From Aurantiochytrium sp. KH105 (taxonomy: Eukaryota; Sar; Bigyra; Thraustochytrida; Thraustochytriidae), in contig BGKB01000001.1 of the NCBI GenBank assembly GCA_003116975.1, forward strand, positions 186,001 to 250,000: DNA of 64,000 nucleotides. Reading direction: 5' to 3'. Below, one piece after another: positions 37,756 to 47,075 of this stretch (position 1 is its first letter; every line of letters begins with the position of its first letter). The position numbers were made by a program, and so were the translations under genes. The notes under the pieces are model-generated. The model had not been told where the DNA came from. It did no database searches and saw only the letters and a program-made list of their open reading frames with translations.

Positions 37756-38982
37756 ATGTCGGAGACCGGGTCGAGTCCGAGCGAAATGCTCGCGCAGTAC
37801 AAGGAGATGGTGCGCACGCATCCAGAGCAGGTGAAGCGCATGGAGGAAATGGGTCGTCTGGTGACGATGCTCGTGCCAACGACACGGCTTGGCAAGTACT
37901 CTGAAGTCTTTCAGGAGGCCACATACTCGGTGCTGAGCCTAGTAAGCCTGTACCATAGCCGCATTATCCACCAGGTGCGGCTTTCGGAACAGAATACGCC
38001 GCTGGCGTGGCTCGTTAAACTCGTCTTGACACTCTTTGGTCAGACGGAGGTGGTGATCGAAATGCTTACGCGCATCATCCGCGGCGATGATGCCCGCATG
38101 CGCATTGTCATCTTTATCGAGTGGTTCAAGGCCATCTGCAGACTCGCGCTCTTTTCACAGTCTGGACGACGCAGCATCATTGTTGCTGGAGGCCAGCTTC
38201 AGCCCCTGCCCCCTGGTGGCGAAGCCGTTGCTGCGAACGGCTCGGCAAGCTCCGAGGCTACCGTGGCCGATGCACAGAGTAGCCCTGCTTCGCCGGGGGA
38301 GGTCGTTGAGCAGGGCACGACGGAGGCCACACTCAAGAACAAACCGCAATGGGTTGGCCGACGCTCTGGCAAGGCCGTTCCCCTGTCGGCCTCTTTGGCT
38401 TCGCATGACAACGTGAATGACGCGCCCCTTGTGGCGAATGCCACAGCTGCTGCAGGGGCCAAGACTCTTGCTTTGTCTGAAGCCGGTCCTGAAGATCAAG
38501 CGCTGCGCACGGCCGGCGAGGTCCTTCACATCATGCGCCCAGTCATTTATGTTATGCAAATGCGACACAAGAGCGCTCAGAAGTCGTGGACGCCTTGGGT
38601 TGTCTCGCTTCTGTTGGAGCTTTTGTCGCTGCGTTGCAGCTCCGTTGCGACGCCCGGCCCCGTCGTCAAGCAAACCGAGTCCGCAAACTCCGCCGAGGTT
38701 ATGACGCTCGCGCTGCAAAAACTCGTTTCCGGGTCGTCGGGTTCAAGCAAGCTGCCTCCTGCAGCAGCCAAGGTGATCGACGACGAACTGCGTCGCCGCC
38801 GGACGTTGTTCTCGTTTTATTTTATGCGTTCTCCTGTGTTTGACCTTGTCACGCTTCCGGCCGTGCGTCGCTTTGCCAAGAGTCTCAGCCATTTGCCTGG
38901 TCTTGGAAACAACATTGAGAAGATGTTCGTGGAGATGGTCATGTACTACCACCGCAACCATTTCCACATTGCTGGAAGCTAA
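37756..38982 (+). CDS. PEX16: Peroxisomal membrane biogenesis protein PEX16
   Basis: The product is 408 residues. Family blocks are visible in order: the MLVPTTRLGKYSEVFQEATYSVLSLVSLYH region near 38-67, a second block around VVIEMLTRIIRGDDARMRIVIFIEWFKAICRL (100-131), and MRPVIYVMQMRHKSAQKSWTPWVVSLLLELLSL (260-292). A low-complexity Ala/Ser/Glu-rich insert separates blocks two and three, making the protein longer than animal PEX16 (about 336). The C-terminal FYFMRSPVFDLVT segment is also typical. PEX16 recruits PEX3 and membrane proteins to the ER and peroxisome. Start context AAAGATG at 37756. Confidence 0.92.
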   Translation: MSETGSSPSEMLAQYKEMVRTHPEQVKRMEEMGRLVTMLVPTTRLGKYSEVFQEATYSVLSLVSLYHSRIIHQVRLSEQNTPLAWLVKLVLTLFGQTEVVIEMLTRIIRGDDARMRIVIFIEWFKAICRLALFSQSGRRSIIVAGGQLQPLPPGGEAVAANGSASSEATVADAQSSPASPGEVVEQGTTEATLKNKPQWVGRRSGKAVPLSASLASHDNVNDAPLVANATAAAGAKTLALSEAGPEDQALRTAGEVLHIMRPVIYVMQMRHKSAQKSWTPWVVSLLLELLSLRCSSVATPGPVVKQTESANSAEVMTLALQKLVSGSSGSSKLPPAAAKVIDDELRRRRTLFSFYFMRSPVFDLVTLPAVRRFAKSLSHLPGLGNNIEKMFVEMVMYYHRNHFHIAGS

Positions 38983-39409
38983 GCCCTCTTAAAAGATGCA
39001 TCAAGAACGCTTTTTATATAATTGATCTTCTTTTTCATTCACTCACTCACTCATCTCAAATTCGGCGTCTAACATGTAGATTTTGGGAGAAAACGAACGA
39101 TTGACCTGCAAATACAAAAACACGTCGCGAGAACGCGATCCCGAGCCAATTCCCGGGTCCATTTCCGCGCCCGCGCCTGAGCCGACCCAGATTTTTGTTG
39201 TCGGTCCTTGACAATCCAAAGCTTTAGGGGCGCTGATGTTGAAGATCTGATGACAGAGCTTGACCGCTCATGTGTTCTGATTCAACGTCACCGTAAAGGT
39301 GAAGTGAGCCTGAGCCCCTCCTGCAAACGACGACAGATGGTAAAAAAGAAAAAGAAAATTTCCTGTCTATCTATTGATGTCACGTGTTGGGTTCAGCCAG
39401 ATGTCCTCT
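38983..39409. other. Convergent spacer
   Basis: This 430 nt, AT-richer spacer lies between the PEX16 and phosphofructokinase stops, with a (CACT)n tetranucleotide tract near 39040-39052. I see nothing else. Confidence 0.4.
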
Positions 39410-41767
39410 TCAGGCCTGCGTCCCCTGGTCCTGCTCCTCGGGTTGCAAAAGAACCTTTTTGATGGTCGTTGGAGCGCCATTCAAAAGCACATTGGTCACC
39501 AGCTTGCCAGCCGTGGCATCGTACTCTTGATTATCGTCAACCTGATCCATGAAGCCAGACAAGCACTGCTGCAAGTTGAGCAACCAGGCCCACGGCTCGC
39601 TAGCGGGGACACGGCGCGTCCAATCTGCGTCCTGGCAAGCCTCTTCCATGGTTCGCACAACGTCCTTGGACTCTGAAAAGCCGACAAGGACCTTTTTGTT
39701 CTCGGTCTCCTCGCCCTTGATGCACTTGATCAAATGCTCCGTTGCAGTGGCCGCGAGCGTGGTGGCACGGATGCGGTCGAGAGGCGAAGGGTAGTCACCC
39801 TGGCAAAGGTGACCAAGCTTGACGGTGCGCACGGAAAAGCAGCCTTTGCCTTCCTCACGAAAGAGGGTTTCCATAAAGTTGAGATCGTAGGCCGGGCTAC
39901 AGAACTCGTTGCGGACCACCACAAAGTGGCGCTTGTTGTGCTTTTTGATGTGGCTCTTAATTTCCTCAATGTCGGCCTGCATCTGTTCGAGAGTCACGCC
40001 CTTTTCAGGCGTGTAGGCGATGTCGGCGCCGGACGCGAGAGCACTCAGAACCGTGAGGTAACCGCTGTTGCGGCCCTGAACCTCGATGATAAAAACGCGG
40101 CTCTTGGACGCATCGGCGGACTTTTTGCACGTGTCAATGGCGCTAACAATGGCGTTCAAAGCCGTGTCAGAGCCAATGCTAAAGTCAGTACCAGGGACGT
40201 TGTTACTGATGGTTGCCGGCACGTAGGCCACGGGGACGGTCACTTCGTCACGCATGTGGTAAATGCCCTTGAGACCATCGAAGCCGCCAATGACGAGAAG
40301 GGCATCGAGCTTGAACTGTTTGCAAATCTCGTTCATGGCATCCGGATCGCTTGGCACCGAGCGGTCACAGCGCAGGTTGCAGCCACCGTCGCCAGCCCAA
40401 CCGAGGACGTCCTCCCAGGCAAGGGGCTTGATGTTGCCCTCGAGAAAGCCTTGAAATCCATCATAGGCCGCATAAACGGCGTATCCGAGGTTGAGTGCGT
40501 AGTGGTTGGCGCTTCGTACAGCCGCGTTGACGCCGCCGGCCGGTGCGCCCGAGCAAATGATGCAAATGTTTTTACCAGCGTCTGGAACCGCCTCCCGTTT
40601 GGCAAAGTCACGATTGATGGACTTTTGGATGGCCCAATGACGCTTAAAGTCTTTGCCGCGAGCCTGGATGGCAGCCTCAAAGTCGAGTTGCTCGGTGTGC
40701 TTGGCGACCATTTGCGTGGCCTCGATGGTTTCGACAAGTGGATTAAAGGCTACGGAGTAGCCCTTGACGCCAACAATGGTCGACGCATCTTCGGGTTTGG
40801 TACGTAAAAGGCGTTCCACGGCAAGTGCGCCACTGACGGACCCGAGGAAGCGATCATACGCCGAAGCGTAGCCACCGCGCTGGACGTGGCCGAGAATTGT
40901 GGATCGTGTGTCGTGGCCGAGACGGTCGATGATGACCTGGCGCACGTACTCTGTTTTGATGGGCTTGCCAAATTTATCAATGGCGCCTTCTGCTACAAGG
41001 ACAGTGCACAGACGAGCTCCGCGCTTTCGCTGGTGGTCGAGCTTGGCACAGAGCACTGACTCCCAGTCGTCGTGCTTGGACGGGGCCTCGGGAATGAAAA
41101 TGTAGTCGGCACCCGTGGCCACACCGGCGGCCCATGCGAGATAGCCGCAATGCCGACCCATGATTTCGAGCACAAAGGTGCGCTGGTGGCTCGATGCTGT
41201 GCTCTGGACGGCGTCGATGGCGTCCACGATGCGGTGCAGAGCAGTGTCGGTGCCGATTGTGAGCGTACCGTCGTAGACCATGTCGTTGTCGATGCTGCCG
41301 ACGCAGCCGATAATGTTGATGTTGGCGTACTTTTGCGCCTGGGCGTCGGTGACCCTGCCAGAGGATCGCAGTTCCTCGAGGAGAGATGCCCACTCGAGCT
41401 TGAAGATATTGGCGCCGGTGAGGGACCCGTCACCGCCGCAGCAAATGATGTTGGTGATGCCGCGGTCCACGAGGTGCTTGCAGGCGGCGAGACGGCCTTC
41501 GCGCTCGCGGAACTCCTTGCAGCGCGCGGACCCGATCACGGTGCCTCCTTTGTAGATCATCATTTGCACATCGGTCCACTCCATCTTGCGGATCTTGCCT
41601 GCGCCGTCAACGAGGCCCTGGTACCCCTCGTACACGGCGAAGACGTCGCGCGCATGGTGGATCCCGCACCGCACCACGCTGCGCACGACCGCGTTCATGC
41701 CCGGCGCGTCGCCGCCGCTCGTGAACACCGCCACCGCGTGGTCCATGCGCCCGGCGTCCGTCTCCAT
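39410..41767 (-). CDS. PFK: ATP-dependent 6-phosphofructokinase, tandem eukaryotic type
   Basis: The product is 785 residues with two homologous halves, about 10-390 and 400-770, as in animal and fungal PFK. The N-half keeps catalytic features: GGDGS (111-115, ATP side), SIDND with D160 and D162, and MGRHCGYLA. In the C-half the equivalent of SIDND is TISNN (PATISNNVPGTDFSIGSDTAL), the change expected of the regulatory, fructose-2,6-bisphosphate-binding half. It phosphorylates fructose 6-phosphate in the committed step of glycolysis. Fused-domain PFK-A is typical of opisthokonts and some protists, while many stramenopiles use PPi-type enzymes, so this is informative for phylogeny. The ATG at 41767 gives a complete N-domain. 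Confidence 0.95.
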   Translation of the reverse strand: METDAGRMDHAVAVFTSGGDAPGMNAVVRSVVRCGIHHARDVFAVYEGYQGLVDGAGKIRKMEWTDVQMMIYKGGTVIGSARCKEFREREGRLAACKHLVDRGITNIICCGGDGSLTGANIFKLEWASLLEELRSSGRVTDAQAQKYANINIIGCVGSIDNDMVYDGTLTIGTDTALHRIVDAIDAVQSTASSHQRTFVLEIMGRHCGYLAWAAGVATGADYIFIPEAPSKHDDWESVLCAKLDHQRKRGARLCTVLVAEGAIDKFGKPIKTEYVRQVIIDRLGHDTRSTILGHVQRGGYASAYDRFLGSVSGALAVERLLRTKPEDASTIVGVKGYSVAFNPLVETIEATQMVAKHTEQLDFEAAIQARGKDFKRHWAIQKSINRDFAKREAVPDAGKNICIICSGAPAGGVNAAVRSANHYALNLGYAVYAAYDGFQGFLEGNIKPLAWEDVLGWAGDGGCNLRCDRSVPSDPDAMNEICKQFKLDALLVIGGFDGLKGIYHMRDEVTVPVAYVPATISNNVPGTDFSIGSDTALNAIVSAIDTCKKSADASKSRVFIIEVQGRNSGYLTVLSALASGADIAYTPEKGVTLEQMQADIEEIKSHIKKHNKRHFVVVRNEFCSPAYDLNFMETLFREEGKGCFSVRTVKLGHLCQGDYPSPLDRIRATTLAATATEHLIKCIKGEETENKKVLVGFSESKDVVRTMEEACQDADWTRRVPASEPWAWLLNLQQCLSGFMDQVDDNQEYDATAGKLVTNVLLNGAPTTIKKVLLQPEEQDQGTQA

Positions 41768-43284
41768 CCTCCCCGCGCGAACTCGGCTCCGTCCCGTCCG
41801 TCCCGGCCCGGCCCGACCCAGCCCGACCTTCCGTCCGCGCTGCCGCGGCCTCGCGCGCTCTCGCCTCGCGTTGCGGGACTACCGCGTCGCGCGACCCCGC
41901 CCGGACGGACGCGCAGCAGGAGCGCGAGGGCGCCCTCCTTGCGCTCGTACCCGCGGATCCTGCGCGTCTGTTGTTGCTGTTTCGTGTTTGCCGCCGCTAT
42001 GCCATCGCATGCAGGCAGGCAGGCAGGCAGGCATACATGCATGCAGCTGCTGCTGGTGATGCAGAAGCACAAGATACGCAGCCCGGGCTCGAGCGCGACG
42101 CCAAGCACGACGAGGAGGTCGGCGGAGAGCTGGACGAGGAGCAGAGCAGCAGCAGCAGCAGCAGCAGGGCGACGGGCCCGGACACGGAGGGCGTCTGCGC
42201 CGGCGCGGCGGGATTGGAGCTCGCGGCAATGGCGCGGGAAAAGCTCGCGACGGGACCCGACATGTACCCGCTCTCGGGATGGCGACCGGGAAGTGGAGGT
42301 GCGGCGGCAGGAGGACCGCGACGGAGAGGGCCTCCGACGAGGGTCCGGGCAAGGACCGCGGGAGGAGGGCGTGGTCGTGCCCGAGAAAATGCGAGCTAGA
42401 CGAGGAGATGGAGGGTGACTTGACGTAGATAAAAGGTGCAGGGGCAGGGCAGGGGCTCAGCTTTTGTCACAAATGCGGGAGGAAAATGTCCCGAGGGTCG
42501 GGACTCTAGCGGCGAGGCAGACCTCCGCGAAGCCGCCGGCCAGACCGACAGGCGTACCGTACGGGCCGACCTTTCGCGAGCGAGGACGGGTCGGGAGGCG
42601 GGTCTTGAATGCATTCCGCATGTATTCGAGAGTCGCCTCGTCATCATTCTTGCTTTGATGATGTTTTTCTCATGGAGTGTTCGACTGTATGAGTGAAGGG
42701 AATGGAACCGGCCGGCCTTGCACGCGCCGCTGCTTTCTCAAAACAATAAATTGAAAGCTGTCTCATATTAACGCGCGCAGGAAGCTCTCGAAGGGAATCG
42801 ACCGGGCTGCGAAGCGGCATACAGCACAAAAAGAAGACAAATTCCACAGACAGTCGGGCTAACTTTTATAGTAGTAGTCAATTTCATCCTTGCCGACTTT
42901 TAAGGAAGAGACCGAACAAGAGGGTAGTGTCAGCGAACACGAAACACGAAAAACGCGTTTCCTATTTCCATGGCACACTGTGTTCGCTGTCCTGTTGCTT
43001 CGTTTCGAAGTGTTCTTGAAATTGCTTCGCACCTGTGCTTGCCCTTTGTCGTTCGTCGAACATTCACGCTTGAGGGACGAAAGCATAGTGGGGTCTGCCT
43101 TGCATTTAGAATTCCATCCATCACACTCCAAAGAAATTGTGCATTTTGGCCCGCAACAGATCAACGACGTATCTCGGCTTGGCCAGCATGCTATTAGGTC
43201 GTCAGAATGATCAAACTTGCCACAGTCTCACCCGCAAAGACGGCAATGGACGTGCTCATGTATTCTCATGGTCGCTAGAGTGAT
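41768..43284. other. Spacer of 1.5 kb with GGCA repeats and a duplicated 3' tail
   Basis: The 600 nt nearest the PFK start are GC-rich and contain (GGCA)n at 42010-42033. The remainder is of mixed composition. Near the right end, 43209-43256 repeats the last coding stretch of the next gene. Open frames at 42860-43210 on both strands match nothing I know. Confidence 0.45.
42010..42033. repeat. (GGCA)n tetranucleotide repeat
   Basis: Five to six units lie about 245-265 nt upstream of the PFK start. Confidence 0.9.
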
Positions 43285-43332
43285 CTAACTTGCTACAGTC
43301 TCATCGATAAAGACGGCAATGGATGCGCTAAT
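43209..43332. repeat. Tandem duplication (73 nt period) at the 3' end of the longin-like gene
   Basis: The copy at 43209-43256 and the copy at 43282-43329 share long blocks, including AAAGACGGCAATGGA and ACAGTCTCA. The second copy encodes the last 16 or so codons and the stop of the minus-strand gene. The first lies beyond that stop. Confidence 0.75.
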
Positions 43333-43914
43333 GGCACGAATGGCGTCCGGTGTAGCGCGACTTCCCTCTGTAGAAGCCAGACAGGCATCGACAAGTTGCA
43401 TCTGTAAATCCTCGACTTTGCTCACGATGTGTAAGAAGAACCTTGCGAGTCAGAAAAATTGAACCGCCCGCAAAGGTGCGAGAAAACAACGTACGGTCGA
43501 GCTCAACTGTATCACCAATACCGGCAACGATGTAGATGACGTCGTTGATAGAGCGCACGAGCATTACGATTTCGGAACCGTTTCTGCGGAAGCAAGAGAA
43601 ACGTCAGACACAAGAAAGAGATAAAAGGGTTTGAACCTTCTCTCCACCCTTCCCCCCCCCCCCAACAAAAAGAATGAAAGATATGCGTCAACGTACCTGA
43701 ACGTGCATAGCTGCGTTTCAGTGCGGGCATCGGTCCAGGCAACACGACTCTTTTCAAAAAGAGCTACAGCAAGCGAGGCACCCCGCAAATGTGTTGTTGA
43801 TTTATCAGTTTCGCTTTGAGGCAGTACAACATCCCAAACTCTGGAGAACATGAGCGACCCCTTGAGACTGTCCACCAAGCCGACCCAGACCACTCTAGGG
43901 GCGTTCATTTCCAT
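43285..43914 (-). CDS. Small spliced protein, longin-like (AP-sigma/COP-zeta type?)
   Basis: The model has three exons on the minus strand. Exon 1 is 43697-43914 (ATG at 43914) and ends at a GTACGT donor. Exon 2 begins at 43583 after a CAG acceptor, phase 2. Exon 3 is 43285-43441, ending in TAG. The exon 2 end is uncertain: a strong GTACGT donor at 43494 breaks frame with the CGCAAG acceptor, whereas weaker GT sites at 43490 or 43487 keep it. The product is about 155 residues. It alternates strand-like (VVWVGLVDS; EIVMLVRSINDVIYIVAGI) and helix-like segments (FFLHIVSKVEDLQMQLV), similar to longin-fold adaptor small subunits. The family is not proven. Confidence 0.5.
43584..43696 (-). other. 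Intron 1 of the longin-like gene (113 nt)
   Basis: The donor is GTACGT and the acceptor TTCCGCAG, phase 2. It contains a 12-base run of G on the coding strand (C at 43652-43663). Splicing joins two frames of similar character. Confidence 0.65.
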
Positions 43915-44384
43915 GCTTGCTCGCTGTCGGGCACCAGCGCTCGTCGCTCAAGCTACGAGGCAATCCCTTCTACTCAACCAAACGACGAAAGTGTCGTAGC
44001 CCAACCCTCGCAGGGCATCAAGCGGCGGTCTGTCTGCACGGGCGGTCTCGCGGCAGGGCTCGGCGTGTTGCGCGGCCTGTCCTCTTTTTATTCGCGAGGC
44101 TCCGCGGTCTCGCCTCGATCCAACTTGCAGCCTTTCCGCCAAGACGATCTGCGGATCCTCATTCATCGAGACGAGGAGCAGAAGAGCGAATTGCGTTGCG
44201 CACGCCGCGGCGGCGCTCAAAAAGAGTAGTGCAGACCGCGGCGAGCGGCGCCCGCTGCTGGAGGCCTTCCAGACACGGACGGCGGCAGCGCGGCGCGGCG
44301 CGGCGAAGCGGGAGCAGAGCGCGCGCGCGGCAGAGGCCAAGGGAGCGGCGGGCGAGCGCGGCGGAGGCGGCAGAAGCGGGCACG
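43915..44384. other. Divergent spacer, longin-like gene / bL17m
   Basis: These 470 nt lie between two start codons and become GC-rich toward bL17m. The plus-strand frame is open upstream of bL17m but has no ATG. Confidence 0.45.
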
Positions 44385-44870
44385 ATGGGCGGCCAAAAGC
44401 ACCGCGTGATGTTCCGCAAGCTGGGCCGGGACAGCGCGCACCGGATGGCGATGTTGCGCAACCTCGTGGACTCGCTCATCCTGAGCGAGCGCGTCAAGAC
44501 GACGCTGCCCAAGGCCAAGGAGGTCCGCAGGTTCGCCGACCACGTGATCAACATCGCCAAGAAGGGCGACGACGCGCAGCGAAGAGCGCAGGTTCGCAGC
44601 GTGCTCATGACCAGCCAGGCCCAAGACAAGGTCTTCGACGAGCTCGCCAAGCGCTACGAGCATCGCCCCGGTGGCGTTACGCGCGTGCTCAAGATTGGTT
44701 GGCGAAAGGGCGACGGCGCAGATATGGCCGTCATCGAGCTTGTGGACACTCCCTTGGAGCTTCGTCCCGCCAAGCCCGTGAACGCTAACACTGTCCTGCG
44801 CAGCAAGGGCGTCGAGACGCCAACGTATGCGGCGATGCTTCCTTCGCGTAACAAAGACCTCACTCGGTAG
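44385..44870 (+). CDS. Mitochondrial large-subunit ribosomal protein bL17m
   Basis: The product is 161 residues and aligns with bacterial L17 along its first 125: RKLGRDSAHRMAMLRNLVDSL, KTTLPKAKEVRRFADHVI and YEHRPGGVTRVLKIGWRKGD. About 35 residues follow, a common mitochondrial extension. No cleavable presequence precedes the L17 core when starting at the ATG at 44385; the open frame upstream has no ATG. Internal basic residues may serve as the import signal, as is known for some mitoribosomal proteins. A bacterial or plastid origin is less likely given the eukaryotic gene setting, but a plastid-type L17 cannot be excluded from sequence alone. Confidence 0.9.
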   Translation: MGGQKHRVMFRKLGRDSAHRMAMLRNLVDSLILSERVKTTLPKAKEVRRFADHVINIAKKGDDAQRRAQVRSVLMTSQAQDKVFDELAKRYEHRPGGVTRVLKIGWRKGDGADMAVIELVDTPLELRPAKPVNANTVLRSKGVETPTYAAMLPSRNKDLTR

Positions 44871-45407
44871 ACGAGACCCTATGCTTGATCTTGGAGCCGT
44901 GTTTGACGTCGATGCACGTCTCTGCGGCATGCAGCAGTATCGTATTACTTGAAAATCCATAAACAGCCAGACACCCTTCTCCCCCCCCCCCCCCCCCCGA
45001 AAAAAATAAATAAAAAAAATTATAGACAGGATGCGGAGCTCATGTGCGCGCTTTCGTTGCCTTTTTACGCCTCCTCGTTTGCACCATGCGCTTTTCTCAA
45101 GGTAAGCAAGCTTTCAATCAAACCTCCGCTAGCCTCTGTCACCGTCTTGCGAAACAAACGAGACCACGAGGCGACAAGCTTGCATTCTTTGCAGCGAAGC
45201 GTTCTTGCTTGGGCGCGAACGATGCGTTGACCAACAACGAGCTTCAACGCGGCAAACAGCCAAATAATGGAGCAAGGGATGGGTGCAGTAGACTAATAAG
45301 GTGCCAAGAAGTTTTTTTTAAGCTTTTGGGTTGTAAGTTGTTGTGGTTCTTGTTGTGATGGTCGTTGTTGTTGCTGCAAGTATCCGAGAGTCAATGCAAG
45401 AAGGCCT
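44871..45407. other. Convergent spacer with C18 homopolymer
   Basis: This 540 nt spacer lies between the bL17m and mS35 stops. An 18-base C run lies at 44981-44998, followed by an A-rich stretch. No gene is supported. Confidence 0.45.
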
Positions 45408-46139
45408 TTAGTGTGCGCGGATGTTGGCCACCACATCAGAGAGAAGCTTCTTGACGATCTCCATGTTCTCCTTGACGGAGTCCGCACGCCTACTGACGAA
45501 GCTGAGCGTGCCCTTGCTCGGCTTGTAGCGATTTCCAACGAGCTTGATCATGTACTCCGTCTGCGCCGGGGTGAGCTCGAGATCTGCAACCTGAAGAGTC
45601 ACCTTGACCTTTTGGTTGGGTTGGAGCTTGCTTTCGAGGAAAAGACTCAGGTAGGGCGGGTAGATGTTGAACTCGTACTCGAGCTTGACGTTCTCGAGGC
45701 CCTCGGGCTTTGTCTCGTAATCGGGCTTGACGCTCTCCATGTAAGCATCCATGTCAATATGGGCAAGGGGGTTTTCCGGGTCAACATTTTGGGGGGGCTC
45801 GTAGTTGTCCATGTCGTAGATGAACTTTTCGTTAAAGTAGTCGGCCCAGGCCTGGTGGTCTGCGTCCTCACCGGGCTCCTCGGGCGGCGGGAGCTTGCCT
45901 GTCTCGGCCTGGTGAACCATCTTCATGGCCTCCGACTCATACGACTCTTCCTTGGGCATGGGCGTGGGTGCAAAGCGGCCCCTGGGGCTCCTCCGGAAGT
46001 TGTCGCTCAGCCACCGTCGCCTCAGCGCCCCGCGCGCGCCGCTGGTCGCCTCGAGGCTGCTGCTGCTGCAGCTGCTCCCGGCCGCAAATTTCGCGGCCAC
46101 GCTGCGCGCGCCGCGCAAGGCTGCCAGAGAGGAAGACAT
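45408..46139 (-). CDS. Mitochondrial small-subunit ribosomal protein mS35
   Basis: The product is 243 residues from the ATG at 46139. Residues 1-60 are Ser/Ala/Arg-rich and suit a mitochondrial presequence. The C-terminal region, about 150-240, matches the mS35 (MRPS35) domain: a strand pair around KVKVTLQVADLELTPAQTEYMIKLVGNRY, then KGTLSFVSRRADSVKENMEIVKKLL. The acidic Tyr/Pro-rich middle is variable. It is the third mitoribosomal gene in the window (with mS38 and bL17m), though they are not adjacent enough to imply co-regulation. A longer frame upstream is built from CTTT and TGAG repeats and is rejected. Confidence 0.85.
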   Translation of the reverse strand: MSSSLAALRGARSVAAKFAAGSSCSSSSLEATSGARGALRRRWLSDNFRRSPRGRFAPTPMPKEESYESEAMKMVHQAETGKLPPPEEPGEDADHQAWADYFNEKFIYDMDNYEPPQNVDPENPLAHIDMDAYMESVKPDYETKPEGLENVKLEYEFNIYPPYLSLFLESKLQPNQKVKVTLQVADLELTPAQTEYMIKLVGNRYKPSKGTLSFVSRRADSVKENMEIVKKLLSDVVANIRAH

Positions 46140-46251
46140 CCTGCGCAAGCCGCGCCGCGTGCGAGGCGGTTGCTGCGCTGCGCGCTCCGACTGCGCTCCT
46201 TTCCGTCTGCAGTGCGCGCTCCGACTGCGCTGCCGCTCGCTCTGCGCGCGA

Positions 46252-46311
46252 TGAGTGAGTGAGTGAGTGAGTGAGTGAGACCAGTCGCTTGACGTCTTGT
46301 GTTGTCTTGCT

Positions 46312-46370
<59 letters not shown>
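46252..46370. repeat. (TGAG)n and (TTTC)n microsatellites
   Basis: About seven TGAG units and fifteen TTTC units lie about 115-230 nt upstream of the mS35 ATG. Confidence 0.95.
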
Positions 46371-46663
46371 GGCTGCCAAAGCGAGGTGACAGCAGCAACT
46401 GATTGTCCACTATCCGCGGCAGCTGCAAGTCCAAAATCCGGTTAGCAGCGCATAGCAAAAGCAGTGGAAAAGGCGAGTACAAGCATGAGCACGCAAGTGC
46501 AAGGTGGAAGCAGCGACATGGATCTCTTGCTCTCTGCCGTCGCTGGCTAGCTGAGTACTCGCAGGGAAAAAGTCATAAGGTTCACCAAGAGCGGCATGCG
46601 ACGCCGCCGTATGATCACACGTATAACAAGTTGCAAAAAGGAAAAGAAAGAAATCAAAATGCG

Positions 46664-46705
<42 letters not shown>

Positions 46706-46707
46706 TA
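46664..46707. repeat. (GCAA)n microsatellite
   Basis: About eleven perfect four-base units lie in the mS35-G3BP spacer, remote from any start codon in view. Confidence 0.95.
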
Positions 46708-47075
46708 AGCCGGGTCAATACGAGTTTAGAAGAGGCAAAAAGAAGGGTTCATGAGGCGTGACAGGACACGCCTCGTACGAAAAGACTCCTGTGCGGCAGG
46801 ACGAGGCGCAGACCTCCGTCTTGACATGAGCATTTGTGTAATTTCTTTCTCTCTCATGCACACACAGATACACAACTCCCAGTCTCTCTATCTTTCGCTC
46901 TCTCTCTCTCTCTCTCGGCTTTGGTCAGTGTACGACCGATATCGCTTGAGCAAAAGCATTTTGCCACCTCCGTCCGCCATGGAACGCAATAGATAAAGAG
47001 GGAGACAAAGAGAGGTGATAGAGAGCGAGTGAGTGATTGATTGCTCGCATGAGAAAGCCAACGTCAATAGCTAGC

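Larger units (their letters stand above)
46140..47075. other. Spacer rich in tetranucleotide repeats
   Basis: This spacer of 940 nt lies between the mS35 start and the G3BP stop. It holds (TGAG)n at 46252-46280, (TTTC)n at 46311-46370, (GCAA)n at 46664-46707 and (CT)n near 46896-46916. No gene is supported. Confidence 0.6.

Noticed and set aside
42859-43210. Open frames on both strands of about 100 codons
   Set aside because: They have no recognisable domain and the minus-strand one starts at a poor context. They may be chance in the PFK-longin spacer.
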